The position numbers and the translations under genes are program-made. The notes under the pieces were generated by a model, which was not told the DNA's origin, did not search any database, and saw only the letters and a program-made list of their open reading frames with translations. 64,000 nt of DNA from the NCBI RefSeq assembly GCF_011290485.1, contig NZ_CP048029.1, forward strand, positions 2,862,501-2,926,500, written 5' to 3'. Below are positions 36,411 to 45,326 of the stretch, piece by piece (positions within the stretch are counted from its first letter, which is position 1; each line of letters starts with the position of its first letter). The DNA comes from Caldichromatium japonicum (GTDB lineage: Bacteria > Pseudomonadota > Gammaproteobacteria > Chromatiales > Chromatiaceae).

Positions 36411-36477
36411 GATGATTACACGCTCCCGGGATCGGCTGGCCCTTCTATCTCGGGCCCAGGTCGTCTTTGGCCATAAT

Positions 36478-36497
36478 CAGGCAAATAGGATGCCTAA
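36478..36497 (-). promoter_or_regulatory. Sigma54-type (-24/-12) promoter of the fliE operon
   Basis: Read on the minus strand the sequence is TTAGGCATCCTATTTGCCTG: GG (36494-36493), exactly 10 nt, then GC (36482-36481), with TTTGC at the -12 element. Spacing is that of sigma54 promoters (consensus TGGCAC-N5-TTGCW). It sits about 70 nt upstream of the fliE start, and the next upstream gene encodes a sigma54 activator of the FleQ type, which together support class-II flagellar regulation. Confidence 0.6.
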
Positions 36498-36583
36498 TCC
36501 CAGCTTGAGCCCCTGGCGAGCGCAGACCCTACAGCAGAGGCGAGATGCAGACTGCGCTTAAGGAAACGCCGAAAAAGTCCCAT

Positions 36584-36616
36584 GTCGTCATTCCAGCGCA
36601 AGCCAAAATCCAGAAC
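36584..36616. repeat. REP-like dispersed element, diverged copy
   Basis: GTCGTCATTCC...AATCCAGAA, in the non-coding gap between fleQ and fliE, matches the reverse complement of the CTGGATT...GGAATGACGAC family of dispersed repeats also seen in the hairpin at 113-130. The stem is imperfect. The rest of 36411-36677 holds only the sigma54 site and no gene. Confidence 0.4.
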
Positions 36617-36677
36617 AATGAGTGCGCTGCGAAGGCAGCGGCAACGGGTGCAGGGCTGCGCATGAATCAGCGTTTCC

Positions 36678-38045
36678 CTAGAGTTCAGAGAGCTCCTGGC
36701 GGGCGTCGCGCTCGAGGCCGAACTTGCGCATGCGCTCGACCAGGGTAGTACGCCGCATCCCCAGCCGACGCGCTGCGCGGGCAACGACAAAATCGTTTTG
36801 GACGAGCGCGCTCAGGATCATGCGCCGTTCGAGGTCATTGAGATATTCGCGCAGCTCGACCCCCTCGGGCGGTAGTGGATCGGCGCCGGCGGGGGTCAGC
36901 TGGACGCTCGCATCGGGCATCGCGCAGTCTGGAGGCTGAGGTAAGGATTCAAGGCCATCGGGACGGAAACGGCGCGGGAGCTGATGGAGATCGACCAGGG
37001 CATCGGGATACATGATCGCAAGCTGTTCGAGCAGGTTCGCCAGCTCGCGCACATTGCCCGGCCAAGGATACTGACTGAGATGGTCCAAGGCCGCTGGGGT
37101 TAGATGGGCCGGCGCCTGCCCTTGCGCGCGCATGCGAACAGCGAAGGCCTCGATCAACAGGGGGAGGTCACTAGCACGCTCGCGCAGCGGCGGCAGCTCG
37201 ATGGGAAAGACATTGAGGCGAAAGAAGAGATCCTGGCGGAACTGACCCACTGCCACCGCCTGCTCTAGGTCGCGATGGGTCGCCGAGATGATGCGGGCAT
37301 TGGTGTGGATGGGCTTGTTCGAACCCACCCGTTCAAAGGTCCGCTCCTGAAGCACCCGCAACAGCTTGACTTGCATCGGCAGGGGCATATCGCCGATCTC
37401 GTCGAGAAAGAGCACCCCGTCCCCTGCTAGCTCGAAACGCCCGGCGCGGCTGGTGAAAGCGCCGGTGAAGGCACCCTTCTCATGGCCAAACAGCTCGCTT
37501 TCCAAGAGATCCGCAGGGATCGCGCCACAGTTGACCGCCACGAAGGGCTTGTCGGCGCGACTGGATGCGGCATGGATGGCACGCGCCACCAGCTCCTTGC
37601 CCGAGCCGGTCTCACCCAGGATCAGTACGGTCGCATCGGTGGAGGCAACCTGGGCGATCAAACGCTTGACTGCCAGCATCCGCGGATGCCGCCCCACTAG
37701 ATCGGGCGCTTCCAGGGGCTCGGGAACGCTAGCGAACGCCAACCGCTGTAGGACCTCGATCACCAGGCCAGGACGCAGCGGTGATGCGATGACATAGGTG
37801 CGCTCCCTGTATGGCATCTGGGTCGAGTCACCGTCGGTCGGCTGCAAGACCAGCCCCAAACCTGCTGGGACCTGCATCAGCAGCCTAGCGAGCGCGGCGC
37901 CCGTGTCGCAGACCCAAAGGGCATCGAGCCCCAGGTCGCCGGCCCGCTGACCGCTCAGCTCAGCGACGTCCTGGCCCAAAAACGCCAGGATATGGCGCGT
38001 CGCCAGGCATTTCTGGGGGTCACCATAGACACCGATTCGCATCAC
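36678..38045 (-). CDS. fleQ: FleQ/FlrA-type sigma54-dependent flagellar regulator
   Basis: 455 residues: a receiver-like N-terminal FleQ domain without a clear phospho-acceptor (1-110), an AAA+ domain with Walker A GETGSGKE (144-151), the sigma54-contact motif GAFTGA (191-196), FLDEIGDMP as Walker [20 protein letters not shown] as sensor II, and a Fis-type helix-turn-helix at the C-terminus ([19 protein letters not shown]). The master activator of early flagellar genes fits its place next to the sigma54 site at fliE. The LFRS c-di-GMP motif that Pseudomonas FleQ has just before the AAA+ domain is not visible; the linker reads [11 protein letters not shown]. Confidence 0.88.
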   Translation of the reverse strand: MMRIGVYGDPQKCLATRHILAFLGQDVAELSGQRAGDLGLDALWVCDTGAALARLLMQVPAGLGLVLQPTDGDSTQMPYRERTYVIASPLRPGLVIEVLQRLAFASVPEPLEAPDLVGRHPRMLAVKRLIAQVASTDATVLILGETGSGKELVARAIHAASSRADKPFVAVNCGAIPADLLESELFGHEKGAFTGAFTSRAGRFELAGDGVLFLDEIGDMPLPMQVKLLRVLQERTFERVGSNKPIHTNARIISATHRDLEQAVAVGQFRQDLFFRLNVFPIELPPLRERASDLPLLIEAFAVRMRAQGQAPAHLTPAALDHLSQYPWPGNVRELANLLEQLAIMYPDALVDLHQLPRRFRPDGLESLPQPPDCAMPDASVQLTPAGADPLPPEGVELREYLNDLERRMILSALVQNDFVVARAARRLGMRRTTLVERMRKFGLERDARQELSEL

Positions 38046-38163
38046 CGCGCCTTTCCTATCTCACTACCTTTTGCCATCGGCCAGCCAGATCCAGATCCCA
38101 GAACATCCCGCTATGCTAGGATTACGGACACCCTTGTAGATCGCGACTGTTGGTGCAAATCCC

Positions 38164-38481
38164 ATGCTTGCAGGTATCCAAAACTATTACGAACGCCTGG
38201 TCTTGGAGTCTATCCAAAAACATCTCGCGGGCCGAGATGAGCTGCAAGATGCCGATTTCGTGGCCGACCTGGCCTGTCTTGCGCTCAATGCCCTGCCTGC
38301 CCGCTATGTGCGCCATGCCGTAGACCTGTGGTCGCACCTGTGCGATAGCGAACAGACGGCCATCCTCCATCAGGTCGATGCCGCAGTCGACCAGGCCCTG
38401 GCAGTCATCGGGCGCCGTCAAGACCGTCCCGAGGGGACCACTGCCTCCGAACCGGTCAGGCTCCGTCTCCCCTGGATCTAG
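38164..38481 (+). CDS. ComFB-family protein
   Basis: 105 residues, matching the ComFB domain along most of its length: NYYERLVLESI at the start and the diagnostic DLACLALNALPARYVRH (about 37-53). ComFB proteins were named from the Bacillus late competence operon; cyanobacterial members bind cyclic dinucleotides. The gene diverges from fleQ (118 nt between starts) and its last 26 nt overlap the end of the convergent HDOD gene. It is a candidate small signalling protein for motility; the role here is inference. Confidence 0.8.
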   Translation: MLAGIQNYYERLVLESIQKHLAGRDELQDADFVADLACLALNALPARYVRHAVDLWSHLCDSEQTAILHQVDAAVDQALAVIGRRQDRPEGTTASEPVRLRLPWI

Positions 38482-39898
38482 GCATCAGACGCGCCAAGAC
38501 AGGCCCAGCGAGGTCCGCGAGCATGGAAAACCCCCGATAGGTACGGGCGTCGAGGGCGCAGGTCGGCGCGCGACGATCGGCATAAACCAGACCGATTGCT
38601 TGCCCGCCCAACCAAACGACATGCACCAGACAGGACACCCCTCCTGTCAAGATCTTGACAGCAGGCGGCAACACCTCTGCCACAGCGTCGGGCCCTTGGG
38701 TGCGCAACCAGTGCGTCCCTGGCCGTCCCAGTAGGCGGACAAACGCCCCGGCCTCATCCAGCTTCAGGCTGAAGCGGTTGAAGGCCGGCTCGAAATCCGT
38801 TCCCATGAGCTGTTCGGCGCTCAGGGTCCTGGTCGCCGCATCGAGGGTGGCATAGACGACGCGATTCAGCCCCAAGCCGCGGTGCAGGCCCGCAAGCCAA
38901 GTCAGGATCAGCGAAGTGCGGTCCTGGATCTGATCCGAGGCAAGCAACTCCTGCGCCCGCGCAAACTCATCGGCGCGTGGCGCCAGGCAAAAAGGCGCGG
39001 GACAAGGCGGTTCATACCCCACCCCTGACCTACCAGAGTGCATGGCTGGCAAGGGTTCAAGCGGCGCAAGCCCATAGCGGGCAGCATGCGGGTTAAAACC
39101 TGCCAAGACCGCAGCGATACGGGCACTGAGCGCGCTAAGATCCAGCCCGAGCAGTTCGGCAATCAGCCTAAGATCCGCGATCTGTCCTGGATAGCGCCAG
39201 CCACCGAGGGCATGGCGGGCGATCTGGGTCGCCAGCATCACATAGAGCGGGCGCAGATACCGGGCGTTGCGGGCGCGCATCGACTCGCGCACCATCTCGG
39301 GCAGACCCCATCGGACCGCCAGCCGGTAACCCAGCCATTCCAGATTCTCGCCTAAGGTCAGATATTCGGCCTCGTGCGGTAGGGCGCCCGGCTGCGCCAG
39401 CATCTCGAGATAGCGGTTGATGCGGGCGTCGCCATATACCAGCCAGTAGAGCTCACCGAGATTGTTGAGTAAGGCCGCAAGCGCGATCTCGGCGGGTACG
39501 CGGTCGCGGTCGAGCGCGGCCCAGTCTTGGGCCAAGAGCGCCGCCAACCAGGCACGGGCGCACCCGTGCCGGTAATAGAGCAAACGGCGGTCGTTGAGGC
39601 ATGCTGCATCCACAGGCGACGCCTGCACAAGCTGGGCGAGTCGCCGGGTACCGATCAGGTGGATGGCGTCCTCAAGGGTGGCGATCTCGCGCCCGGGATA
39701 ATGGCGTTCCAGGGTATTGGCGCACTGGAGGACGCGGATCGCCAAGGCCGGATCACCCATCACCACCCAGGCGAGCTGACGCAGCGGCGCGCGCTCGTCG
39801 TCTAGGACCAGCGCCAGCAGCCGGCGCGTCTCCGGGTGTATGGGCAGGTCCTCCAGCCGCGCCTGAGCGATCAGGTTGTCAAACCACGGCGATCCCAT
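38456..39898 (-). CDS. HDOD-domain signalling protein with C-terminal GAF-like region
   Basis: 480 residues from the ATG at 39898 (MGSPWFDNLI); an upstream in-frame start would add 27 unlikely residues. The HDOD domain (about 15-215) begins with the typical LPIHPETRRLLALVLDDE...MGDPALAIRVLQCANT and lacks a catalytic HD pair. The C-terminal part (about 310-470) looks like a GAF-type fold (RTSLILTWLAGLHRGLGLNRVVYATLD). HDOD proteins act in regulation rather than catalysis. It is divergent from motA (110 nt) and convergent with comFB. Confidence 0.8.
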   Translation of the reverse strand: MGSPWFDNLIAQARLEDLPIHPETRRLLALVLDDERAPLRQLAWVVMGDPALAIRVLQCANTLERHYPGREIATLEDAIHLIGTRRLAQLVQASPVDAACLNDRRLLYYRHGCARAWLAALLAQDWAALDRDRVPAEIALAALLNNLGELYWLVYGDARINRYLEMLAQPGALPHEAEYLTLGENLEWLGYRLAVRWGLPEMVRESMRARNARYLRPLYVMLATQIARHALGGWRYPGQIADLRLIAELLGLDLSALSARIAAVLAGFNPHAARYGLAPLEPLPAMHSGRSGVGYEPPCPAPFCLAPRADEFARAQELLASDQIQDRTSLILTWLAGLHRGLGLNRVVYATLDAATRTLSAEQLMGTDFEPAFNRFSLKLDEAGAFVRLLGRPGTHWLRTQGPDAVAEVLPPAVKILTGGVSCLVHVVWLGGQAIGLVYADRRAPTCALDARTYRGFSMLADLAGPVLARLMPRSRGDGA

Positions 39899-40008
39899 GT
39901 CAGCGCCTGTATCTCTCCGGTTACTCAAGACCGCTTGACAGCGGATGCTATGGTACAGTCTTGCATATGCGCCTCGCATGATCCTGCCTCCTGCCCGATC
40001 CAGACCCT

Positions 40009-40869
40009 ATGCACCCGAACTTCATCCTGGGTTCCATCCTCGTCATAGCCTCGGTCCTCGGCGGGTTTGCCGCCAGTGGGGGCCATGTGCTGGCGCTCTG
40101 GCAACCCTTCGAGCTGGTGATCATCCTTGGCGCAGCCGGCGGCGGCTTCATCATCGCCAACCCGATGAACGTGGTCCTCAAGGCGCTCAAATCGATCCCC
40201 GCCCTTTTCACCGGGTCCAAATATAAAAGGCCCCATTATTTGGAGGCCCTGGGCCTGATGTATGAGCTCTTCAATAAGGCGCGTAAAGAGGGACTCATGG
40301 GGGTTGAGGGGGATATCGAAGAGCCGGACAGCAGCCCCTTGTTCCAGAAATATCCCCTGCTGCTGCGCGATCATGAGGCCGTCACCTTCATCGCCGACTA
40401 TATGCGGCTCGTCATCAGCGGCAATATGAATCCCTTCGAACTCGAAGGCCTGATGGATGTCGAGCTCGAGACCCATCATCATCATGCAGTCGAGGTCGCA
40501 CATGCCGTCCAGCGGGTGGCCGATGGCCTGCCCGCCTTCGGGATCGTGGCCGCGGTACTCGGGATCGTGCATACCATGGCCGCACTCGGCGGGCCCATGC
40601 ACGAGATCGGGACTCTGGTCGCCGCTGCCCTGGTCGGGACCTTCAGCGGCATCCTGATCTCTTATGGTTTTATCGGACCGATCGCCAGCTATCTGGAACG
40701 GCTTGCCGACGAAGAGACCCGCTATCTGAGCTGCCTGAAGGCCTGTATCCTCGCGAGCGTCCAGGGCTACAGCCCGCAGATTGCGGTCGAGTTCGGGCGC
40801 AAGACCATGCCTCCGGAGCTTCGCCCGGGCTTCCAGGAGCTCGAGCAGCTCCTGCGCGGCTCGCGCTGA
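40009..40869 (+). CDS. motA: Flagellar stator protein MotA
   Basis: 286 residues with the full MotA layout: two N-terminal helices (about 1-55, FILGSILVIASVLGGFAASGG), a large cytoplasmic loop with FliG-contacting charges (about 75-165), and two helices (about 175-235; PAFGIVAAVLGIVHTM, VAAALVGTFSGILISYGFIGP). It carries an odd run of four His (about 164). It forms an operon with motB (15 nt) and is the second classical stator set besides MotCD. Confidence 0.95.
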   Translation: MHPNFILGSILVIASVLGGFAASGGHVLALWQPFELVIILGAAGGGFIIANPMNVVLKALKSIPALFTGSKYKRPHYLEALGLMYELFNKARKEGLMGVEGDIEEPDSSPLFQKYPLLLRDHEAVTFIADYMRLVISGNMNPFELEGLMDVELETHHHHAVEVAHAVQRVADGLPAFGIVAAVLGIVHTMAALGGPMHEIGTLVAAALVGTFSGILISYGFIGPIASYLERLADEETRYLSCLKACILASVQGYSPQIAVEFGRKTMPPELRPGFQELEQLLRGSR

Positions 40870-40884
40870 ACTAAGGGCAGAGAT

Positions 40885-41766
40885 ATGGCACTCAAGGAGA
40901 CCAAGCAGCCGATCATCATCAAAAGGGTCCGCAAACCTGGCGGTCATCATGGCGGGGCCTGGAAGATCGCCTTCGCCGATTTTGCCACGGCGATGATGGC
41001 CTTCTTCATGCTGCTGTGGATATTGACCTCCTCCACCGAGAATCAAAAGGCGGCGATCGCCGAATATTTCAACAACCCTTCCGCCTTCATGGGGATCGCC
41101 GCATCGCCCTCCCAGGCCCAGGGAGAGGGGACGGGCTCCAAACCGATGATCATCGATTTCAAGGGGGCGGTGGATACCGGACCGCCGCAGCCGCTGACCC
41201 CCGAGCAGATCGATGAGCTGGCGCACGCGCAAGACGCGGCACGGCTGGCGGTCCTAAAAAAGATCATCGAGGACAAGATCAAGGAGAGCGAGACCCTATC
41301 GCCCTATAAGGATCAGCTCCTGATCGATATCGTCACTGAAGGGTTGCGCATCCAGATCGTCGATCAGGAAAACCGCCCAATGTTCGACCTCGGGAGCGCC
41401 AAGCTCAAGGAATATACCCGGGCCATCCTACATGAACTGGCCGGGCTCATCAATCAGGTCCCCAACCGGATCAGTATCACTGGGCACACCGACGCCCGTC
41501 CGCTCGGCGGGATCTTATATAGCAACTGGGAGCTTTCGACCGACCGGGCCAATGCCGCGCGCCGCGCCCTGAGCGAAGGCGGGATGCAACCCGACAAGGT
41601 GAGCCGGGTGGTCGGCCTGGCCTCGACCGTCCCCTTTGACCGCAACGACCCCAACAACCCCATCAATCGGCGGATCAATATCATCGTCCTGACCCGCGAG
41701 GCCGATGCCGCTATCCATCGTGAGGCTGGGCAGCTTACAGCCGTCCCATCGGTGTCGGCCCATTGA
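40885..41766 (+). CDS. motB: Flagellar stator protein MotB
   Basis: 293 residues: a basic N-terminus, a membrane helix with the proton-binding Asp in FADFATAMMAFFMLLW (about 32-48), a plug/linker, and an OmpA-type peptidoglycan-binding domain (about 150-275; SITGHTDARPLG, NWELSTDRANAARRAL). It is a partner of MotA. The stop (TGA) overlaps an in-frame TTG of the following ZorA-like frame, but that gene's better start is 128 nt further on. Confidence 0.95.
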   Translation: MALKETKQPIIIKRVRKPGGHHGGAWKIAFADFATAMMAFFMLLWILTSSTENQKAAIAEYFNNPSAFMGIAASPSQAQGEGTGSKPMIIDFKGAVDTGPPQPLTPEQIDELAHAQDAARLAVLKKIIEDKIKESETLSPYKDQLLIDIVTEGLRIQIVDQENRPMFDLGSAKLKEYTRAILHELAGLINQVPNRISITGHTDARPLGGILYSNWELSTDRANAARRALSEGGMQPDKVSRVVGLASTVPFDRNDPNNPINRRINIIVLTREADAAIHREAGQLTAVPSVSAH

Positions 41767-41894
41767 CACATCCTTGGCATCAGCGCGACGACCTGCACTC
41801 GGGTATCCTCGCCATCTCGGGCTTGGTGCAGCTTGGCCTGGATTATGCATCTACCCGGGCAAACGCCACCCCATCGCCCGGTTGCGAGGTCAGT

Positions 41895-42980
41895 ATGTTC
41901 GAATCCATTGCCGATCTGCTCCTGTTCATTCTGCACCATCTGGATGCCAACCAGATCACCGGGCTATTTGCCCTGACCATGGGCGCGCTCTTCACCCTGG
42001 CCCTGATCGCCTCACTCATGCAGCGTGCCCCAACCTTGCAACGGACGGCCCCGAGCCTGCTCACGACCCTGGGCATCCTGGGGACCTTCTTGGGGATCGC
42101 CATCGGTCTGCTTGATTTTGATCCCAGTCGCATCGAATCGAGCATCCCCCTCCTGCTCGAGGGGCTCAAGCTCGCCTTCAGTACCAGCATCGTCGGGATC
42201 GTGCTGGCGATCGTCCTGCGACTGACCCAGATCCTGGGCGATGCGCAGGCGCGGCCCACCCTGGCTCAGGACACGCCGGCATTCGATCTTAAGGACCCGG
42301 TCGCCCTGCTCAAGCTCCAGATCCAGCTCACCGATGCCCAGCTCACCGCTAGCCGCGCCCTCAACGACCAGCTCGCCCAGCTCGAGGGGCGCCTGCTGGA
42401 CACCCTGGAAACCCAGCATGAGGTCCAGCTTGCCGCCTTCAACGACTTCGCCGCCAAGATCAGCGAGCTGGGGTCGCGCCAATTGATCGCGGCGCTCGAA
42501 TCGGTCATCCGCACCTTCAACGATCGTCTCAGCGCCCAGTTTGGGGAGAACTTCCGCCATCTGGACGTTGCCATCGGCAGGCTGTTGGAGTGGCAGGAGC
42601 GTTATCGGGTGCATCTCGAAACCCTCGGCGGTCAACTGGATCTGGCGATCGCTGGGATCGAACACACCCAGACCAGCCTCCAGGCCCTGACCCAGCAGGC
42701 GGGGCAGATCACCGCCCATGTGCAGGATCAGCAGACGACGCTCCAGGCGCTCAAACGCGAGACCCTGGAACTTGAATCCGTCCTGGGTGCAGTTGCCGAG
42801 CTACGCGAACGCGCCAAGGACACCTTCCCCGCCATCGATCAACGCCTCAAGGCCATGCTCGATGCCATCGAGGGGGCGGTGCTTTCGGGCCTCGAAGCTC
42901 AGCAACGCATCGGGCGTCTGGGTACCACAGGTGTACCTTTGGGTGGTACCCGGATGGAGCTGCGGGGGGTGCCGGCATGA
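41895..42980 (+). CDS. ZorA-like MotA/TolQ/ExbB-family channel protein with coiled-coil tail
   Basis: 361 residues from ATG 41895, which has a GAGGT ribosome site; an in-frame TTG at 41763 overlapping motB would add 44 poorly structured residues. Three membrane segments (about 5-100), including the proton-channel signature LLTTLGILGTFLGIAIGLL and the FSTSIVGIVLAIVLR helix, are followed by a long helical, Gln/Leu/Glu-rich tail (about 125-330). This is the layout of ZorA and other non-flagellar ion-driven motors, not of MotA. The stop overlaps the OmpA-like partner by 4 nt. No Zorya effector gene (zorC, D or E) lies alongside. The function is unknown. Confidence 0.75.
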   Translation: MFESIADLLLFILHHLDANQITGLFALTMGALFTLALIASLMQRAPTLQRTAPSLLTTLGILGTFLGIAIGLLDFDPSRIESSIPLLLEGLKLAFSTSIVGIVLAIVLRLTQILGDAQARPTLAQDTPAFDLKDPVALLKLQIQLTDAQLTASRALNDQLAQLEGRLLDTLETQHEVQLAAFNDFAAKISELGSRQLIAALESVIRTFNDRLSAQFGENFRHLDVAIGRLLEWQERYRVHLETLGGQLDLAIAGIEHTQTSLQALTQQAGQITAHVQDQQTTLQALKRETLELESVLGAVAELRERAKDTFPAIDQRLKAMLDAIEGAVLSGLEAQQRIGRLGTTGVPLGGTRMELRGVPA

Positions 42981-43717
42981 AGACGCTATTCGGTCATCAC
43001 TCCCCTCCATCAGCGGCGATCGAGGACGAGGGCCCTTGGCTGTTGGTCTCCGACCTGATGGCGACCCTGATGGTGATCTTCTTGTTCCTGGCAGTGCTGC
43101 ACATGGTCCAGGTCGAGCGCCTGCATCAACGCGAGACCGAGGTGCGCGTATCTGCGATCGAGTCGCGCCAGGCCATCTATCAGGCGCTCGCGCGCGAGTT
43201 CAAGGATGATCTACCGCGCTGGAACGCCGAGCTGATCGAGCGCACCCTGACCCTGCGTTTCCGCGAGCCCGAGATCCTGTTCGATCGCAATTCAGCGCGC
43301 TTGAAACCCGAGTTTGAGACCATCCTGCGCGATTTCCTACCGCGCTATGTAGCGCAGCTTAAGCCCTTCCAGGGAATCATCCGCGAGATCCGCATCGAGG
43401 GACATACCTCCAGCGAATGGAACGCCGGCGTCGGCCCGCTTGAGGCCTATTTCCTCAACATGGACCTCAGCCAGCAGCGCACCCAGGCGGTCTTAAGGTT
43501 TGCCTATGGGTTGGAGGCGGTTCGCGGCGAGGCATGGTTCCGCGAGCGGGTGGCGGCGGTGGGGATGTCGTCCTCACGTCCGGTGCGCGATGCCCAGGGG
43601 CGGGAAGACCCAGTCGCCTCCCGCAGGGTGGAGTTCAGTGTGCTCACCGATTTCGAGGCGCGTCTGCTTGAGCCGCTCAAGCTTCAGGGGGATCACCGCC
43701 CAGACTCGCCCGAGTGA
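42977..43717 (+). CDS. ZorB-like OmpA-family stator partner
   Basis: 246 residues: one N-terminal membrane helix with an Asp in the proton-binding position (LLVSDLMATLMVIFLFLAVL, Asp26), a short coiled coil, then an OmpA-like peptidoglycan-binding domain (about 90-235; FDRNSARLKPEF, IRIEGHTSSEWN, RTQAVLRFAYGL). The GHTSSEWN form, with an insertion before the next helix, is that of ZorB-type rather than MotB-type domains. It is translationally coupled to the preceding channel gene (ATGA) and converges with cimA. Confidence 0.75.
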   Translation: MKTLFGHHSPPSAAIEDEGPWLLVSDLMATLMVIFLFLAVLHMVQVERLHQRETEVRVSAIESRQAIYQALAREFKDDLPRWNAELIERTLTLRFREPEILFDRNSARLKPEFETILRDFLPRYVAQLKPFQGIIREIRIEGHTSSEWNAGVGPLEAYFLNMDLSQQRTQAVLRFAYGLEAVRGEAWFRERVAAVGMSSSRPVRDAQGREDPVASRRVEFSVLTDFEARLLEPLKLQGDHRPDSPE

Positions 43718-43769
43718 CCGGCACGCTCCGGGTTATCCCTCTTCTCTCTTGCTTCGAGGATTGCAGGGC

Positions 43770-45323
43770 CTAGGCCTCTTGCCGGGCACCGCTGAGTGCG
43801 CGCTGCATCAGGATATTGACCAGCCGCATGGTGGCGTTGATCGCTGCAAAGACCTGATTGGCATGTACCCCGCGGGTGCGCAGTTCGCCCTCCTCGGTCT
43901 GCCAGGTGATGCTGCATTCGGTCAGGGCATCGGTGCGTCCGCCCTTGGGGATGCGCACCTCATAATCGAGGAGCGGGGGAAGGCTCAGACCCTGTTTTTT
44001 GAGCAAGCGCCCCAAGGCATTGGTAAAGGCATTGAACCCACCGTTGCCGCTGCCGGTACCGCTGAGGACCTGATCGCCAAGCCGGACCCTGAGGCTGACC
44101 GTAGATTCGAGATCCAGGCTGGATGAGATGGTACAGGCCAGGAGCTCGGCATGATGATAGTCCTTGCAGTCGAGCACCTCGGCGATGATGAAGGGCAGGT
44201 CCTCGGTGGTGATGGTCTTTTTCGAATCCCCGAGCTCGACGATGCGCTTCAAGACCTTGCGCTGGTTTTCCTCTGAGAGCTCGATATTGAGCCGCTCGAG
44301 GTTTTTCAAGAGCGATGCCTTGCCCGAGAGCTTGCCGAGGGCATAGACTCGCCGCCTGCCGAAGCGTTCGGGGGAAAGCCGGGAGTGATAGAGCTGGCCC
44401 TTTTTGTCGCCATCGGCATGGATGCCGGCGGTCTGGGTGAAGACATCGCCGCCGACGATCGGCGTATTGTCGGCGATCCGTTTGCCCGAGAATGAGGCCA
44501 CCAGCTCGCTGACCCGGGCGAGCTGGCTTTCGTCGATCCCGAGCTCGAGCCCCAGATGATCGCGCAGATTGACCGCTACCTCGGCGAGCGAGGCGTTGCC
44601 GGCGCGCTCGCCTAGACAATTGACCGTGCAATGGACAGAGGTCACGCCGGCGCGGGCCGCTGCGAGCACATTGGCGGTGGCCAGCCCATAGTCGTTGTGC
44701 GGATGAAAATCGAAACGCAGCGCTGGAAAGCGGGCGATCATGTCCGAGATGGCGGCAAAAACCTGATCGGGAGTCATTACCCCCAGGGTATCGGGTAGCA
44801 TCAGGTGCCCAATCCCGGCATCGGCCAACCCCTCGACCAGGGTATAGACATAGTCGCGGTTGTCGCGATAGCCGTTCGACCAGTCCTCCAGATAGAGGTT
44901 GACCCGCAACCCCCGCCCCTGGGCACGGGCGATCTCGGCGCGGACATCGGCCAGATGCTCGCTGAGCGTCTTGCCGAGCTGACCGCAGCAGTGCCGCTCG
45001 CTGCCCTTGGCCAAGAGATTGATCACCTGCCCCCCGGCCTGACCGATCCAGTCGATGCTCGACCCCCCATCGACAAAGCCCAAGACCTCGACTCGCTCGG
45101 CAAATCCACGCTCCTTGGCCCAGGCGATGATACGGGCGACCGCGGCGAGCTCGCCGGATGAGACGCGCGCCGAGGCGACCTCGAGCCGATCGACCCGGAC
45201 CTGTTCCAACAACGCCTTGGCCAGACTGAGCTTTTCATCGGGCGAGAAAGACACCCCCTGGGTCTGTTCACCGTCGCGCAGGGTGGTATCCAAGATGAGG
45301 ATACGGCGAGAGACATCGGTCAT
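43770..45323 (-). CDS. cimA: (R)-citramalate synthase, Leptospira-type
   Basis: 517 residues of the DRE-TIM metallolyase family: [18 protein letters not shown] at the start, metal-binding HNDYGLA, and a C-terminal LeuA_dimer regulatory domain (about 390-505; DYEVRIPKGGRTDAL). The residues after the DGEQ motif (VDRLEVASARVS, EVLGFVDGG, NLYLEDWSNGYR) follow the Leptospira citramalate synthase pattern rather than that of standard LeuA, which is encoded separately at 50638. It condenses pyruvate with acetyl-CoA to feed 2-oxobutanoate and isoleucine. It lies 3 nt after thrC, also an isoleucine-precursor gene. A 2-isopropylmalate synthase paralogue is the alternative. Confidence 0.8.
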   Translation of the reverse strand: MTDVSRRILILDTTLRDGEQTQGVSFSPDEKLSLAKALLEQVRVDRLEVASARVSSGELAAVARIIAWAKERGFAERVEVLGFVDGGSSIDWIGQAGGQVINLLAKGSERHCCGQLGKTLSEHLADVRAEIARAQGRGLRVNLYLEDWSNGYRDNRDYVYTLVEGLADAGIGHLMLPDTLGVMTPDQVFAAISDMIARFPALRFDFHPHNDYGLATANVLAAARAGVTSVHCTVNCLGERAGNASLAEVAVNLRDHLGLELGIDESQLARVSELVASFSGKRIADNTPIVGGDVFTQTAGIHADGDKKGQLYHSRLSPERFGRRRVYALGKLSGKASLLKNLERLNIELSEENQRKVLKRIVELGDSKKTITTEDLPFIIAEVLDCKDYHHAELLACTISSSLDLESTVSLRVRLGDQVLSGTGSGNGGFNAFTNALGRLLKKQGLSLPPLLDYEVRIPKGGRTDALTECSITWQTEEGELRTRGVHANQVFAAINATMRLVNILMQRALSGARQEA

Positions 45324-45326
45324 CGC

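Noticed and set aside
39934..39962. TTGACA in the HDOD-motA gap as a sigma70 promoter for motA
   Set aside because: No acceptable -10 hexamer at 16-18 nt spacing; TATGGT and TACAGT are too close.
39925..41232. A 435-codon open frame on the minus strand opposite motA and the start of motB
   Set aside because: It mirrors motAB codon by codon, has no family motifs, and motA/motB are unmistakable on the plus strand.
41763..41894. TTG start overlapping the motB stop as the start of the ZorA-like gene
   Set aside because: The extra 44 residues look unstructured and unlike the family; ATG 41895 has a good ribosome site.
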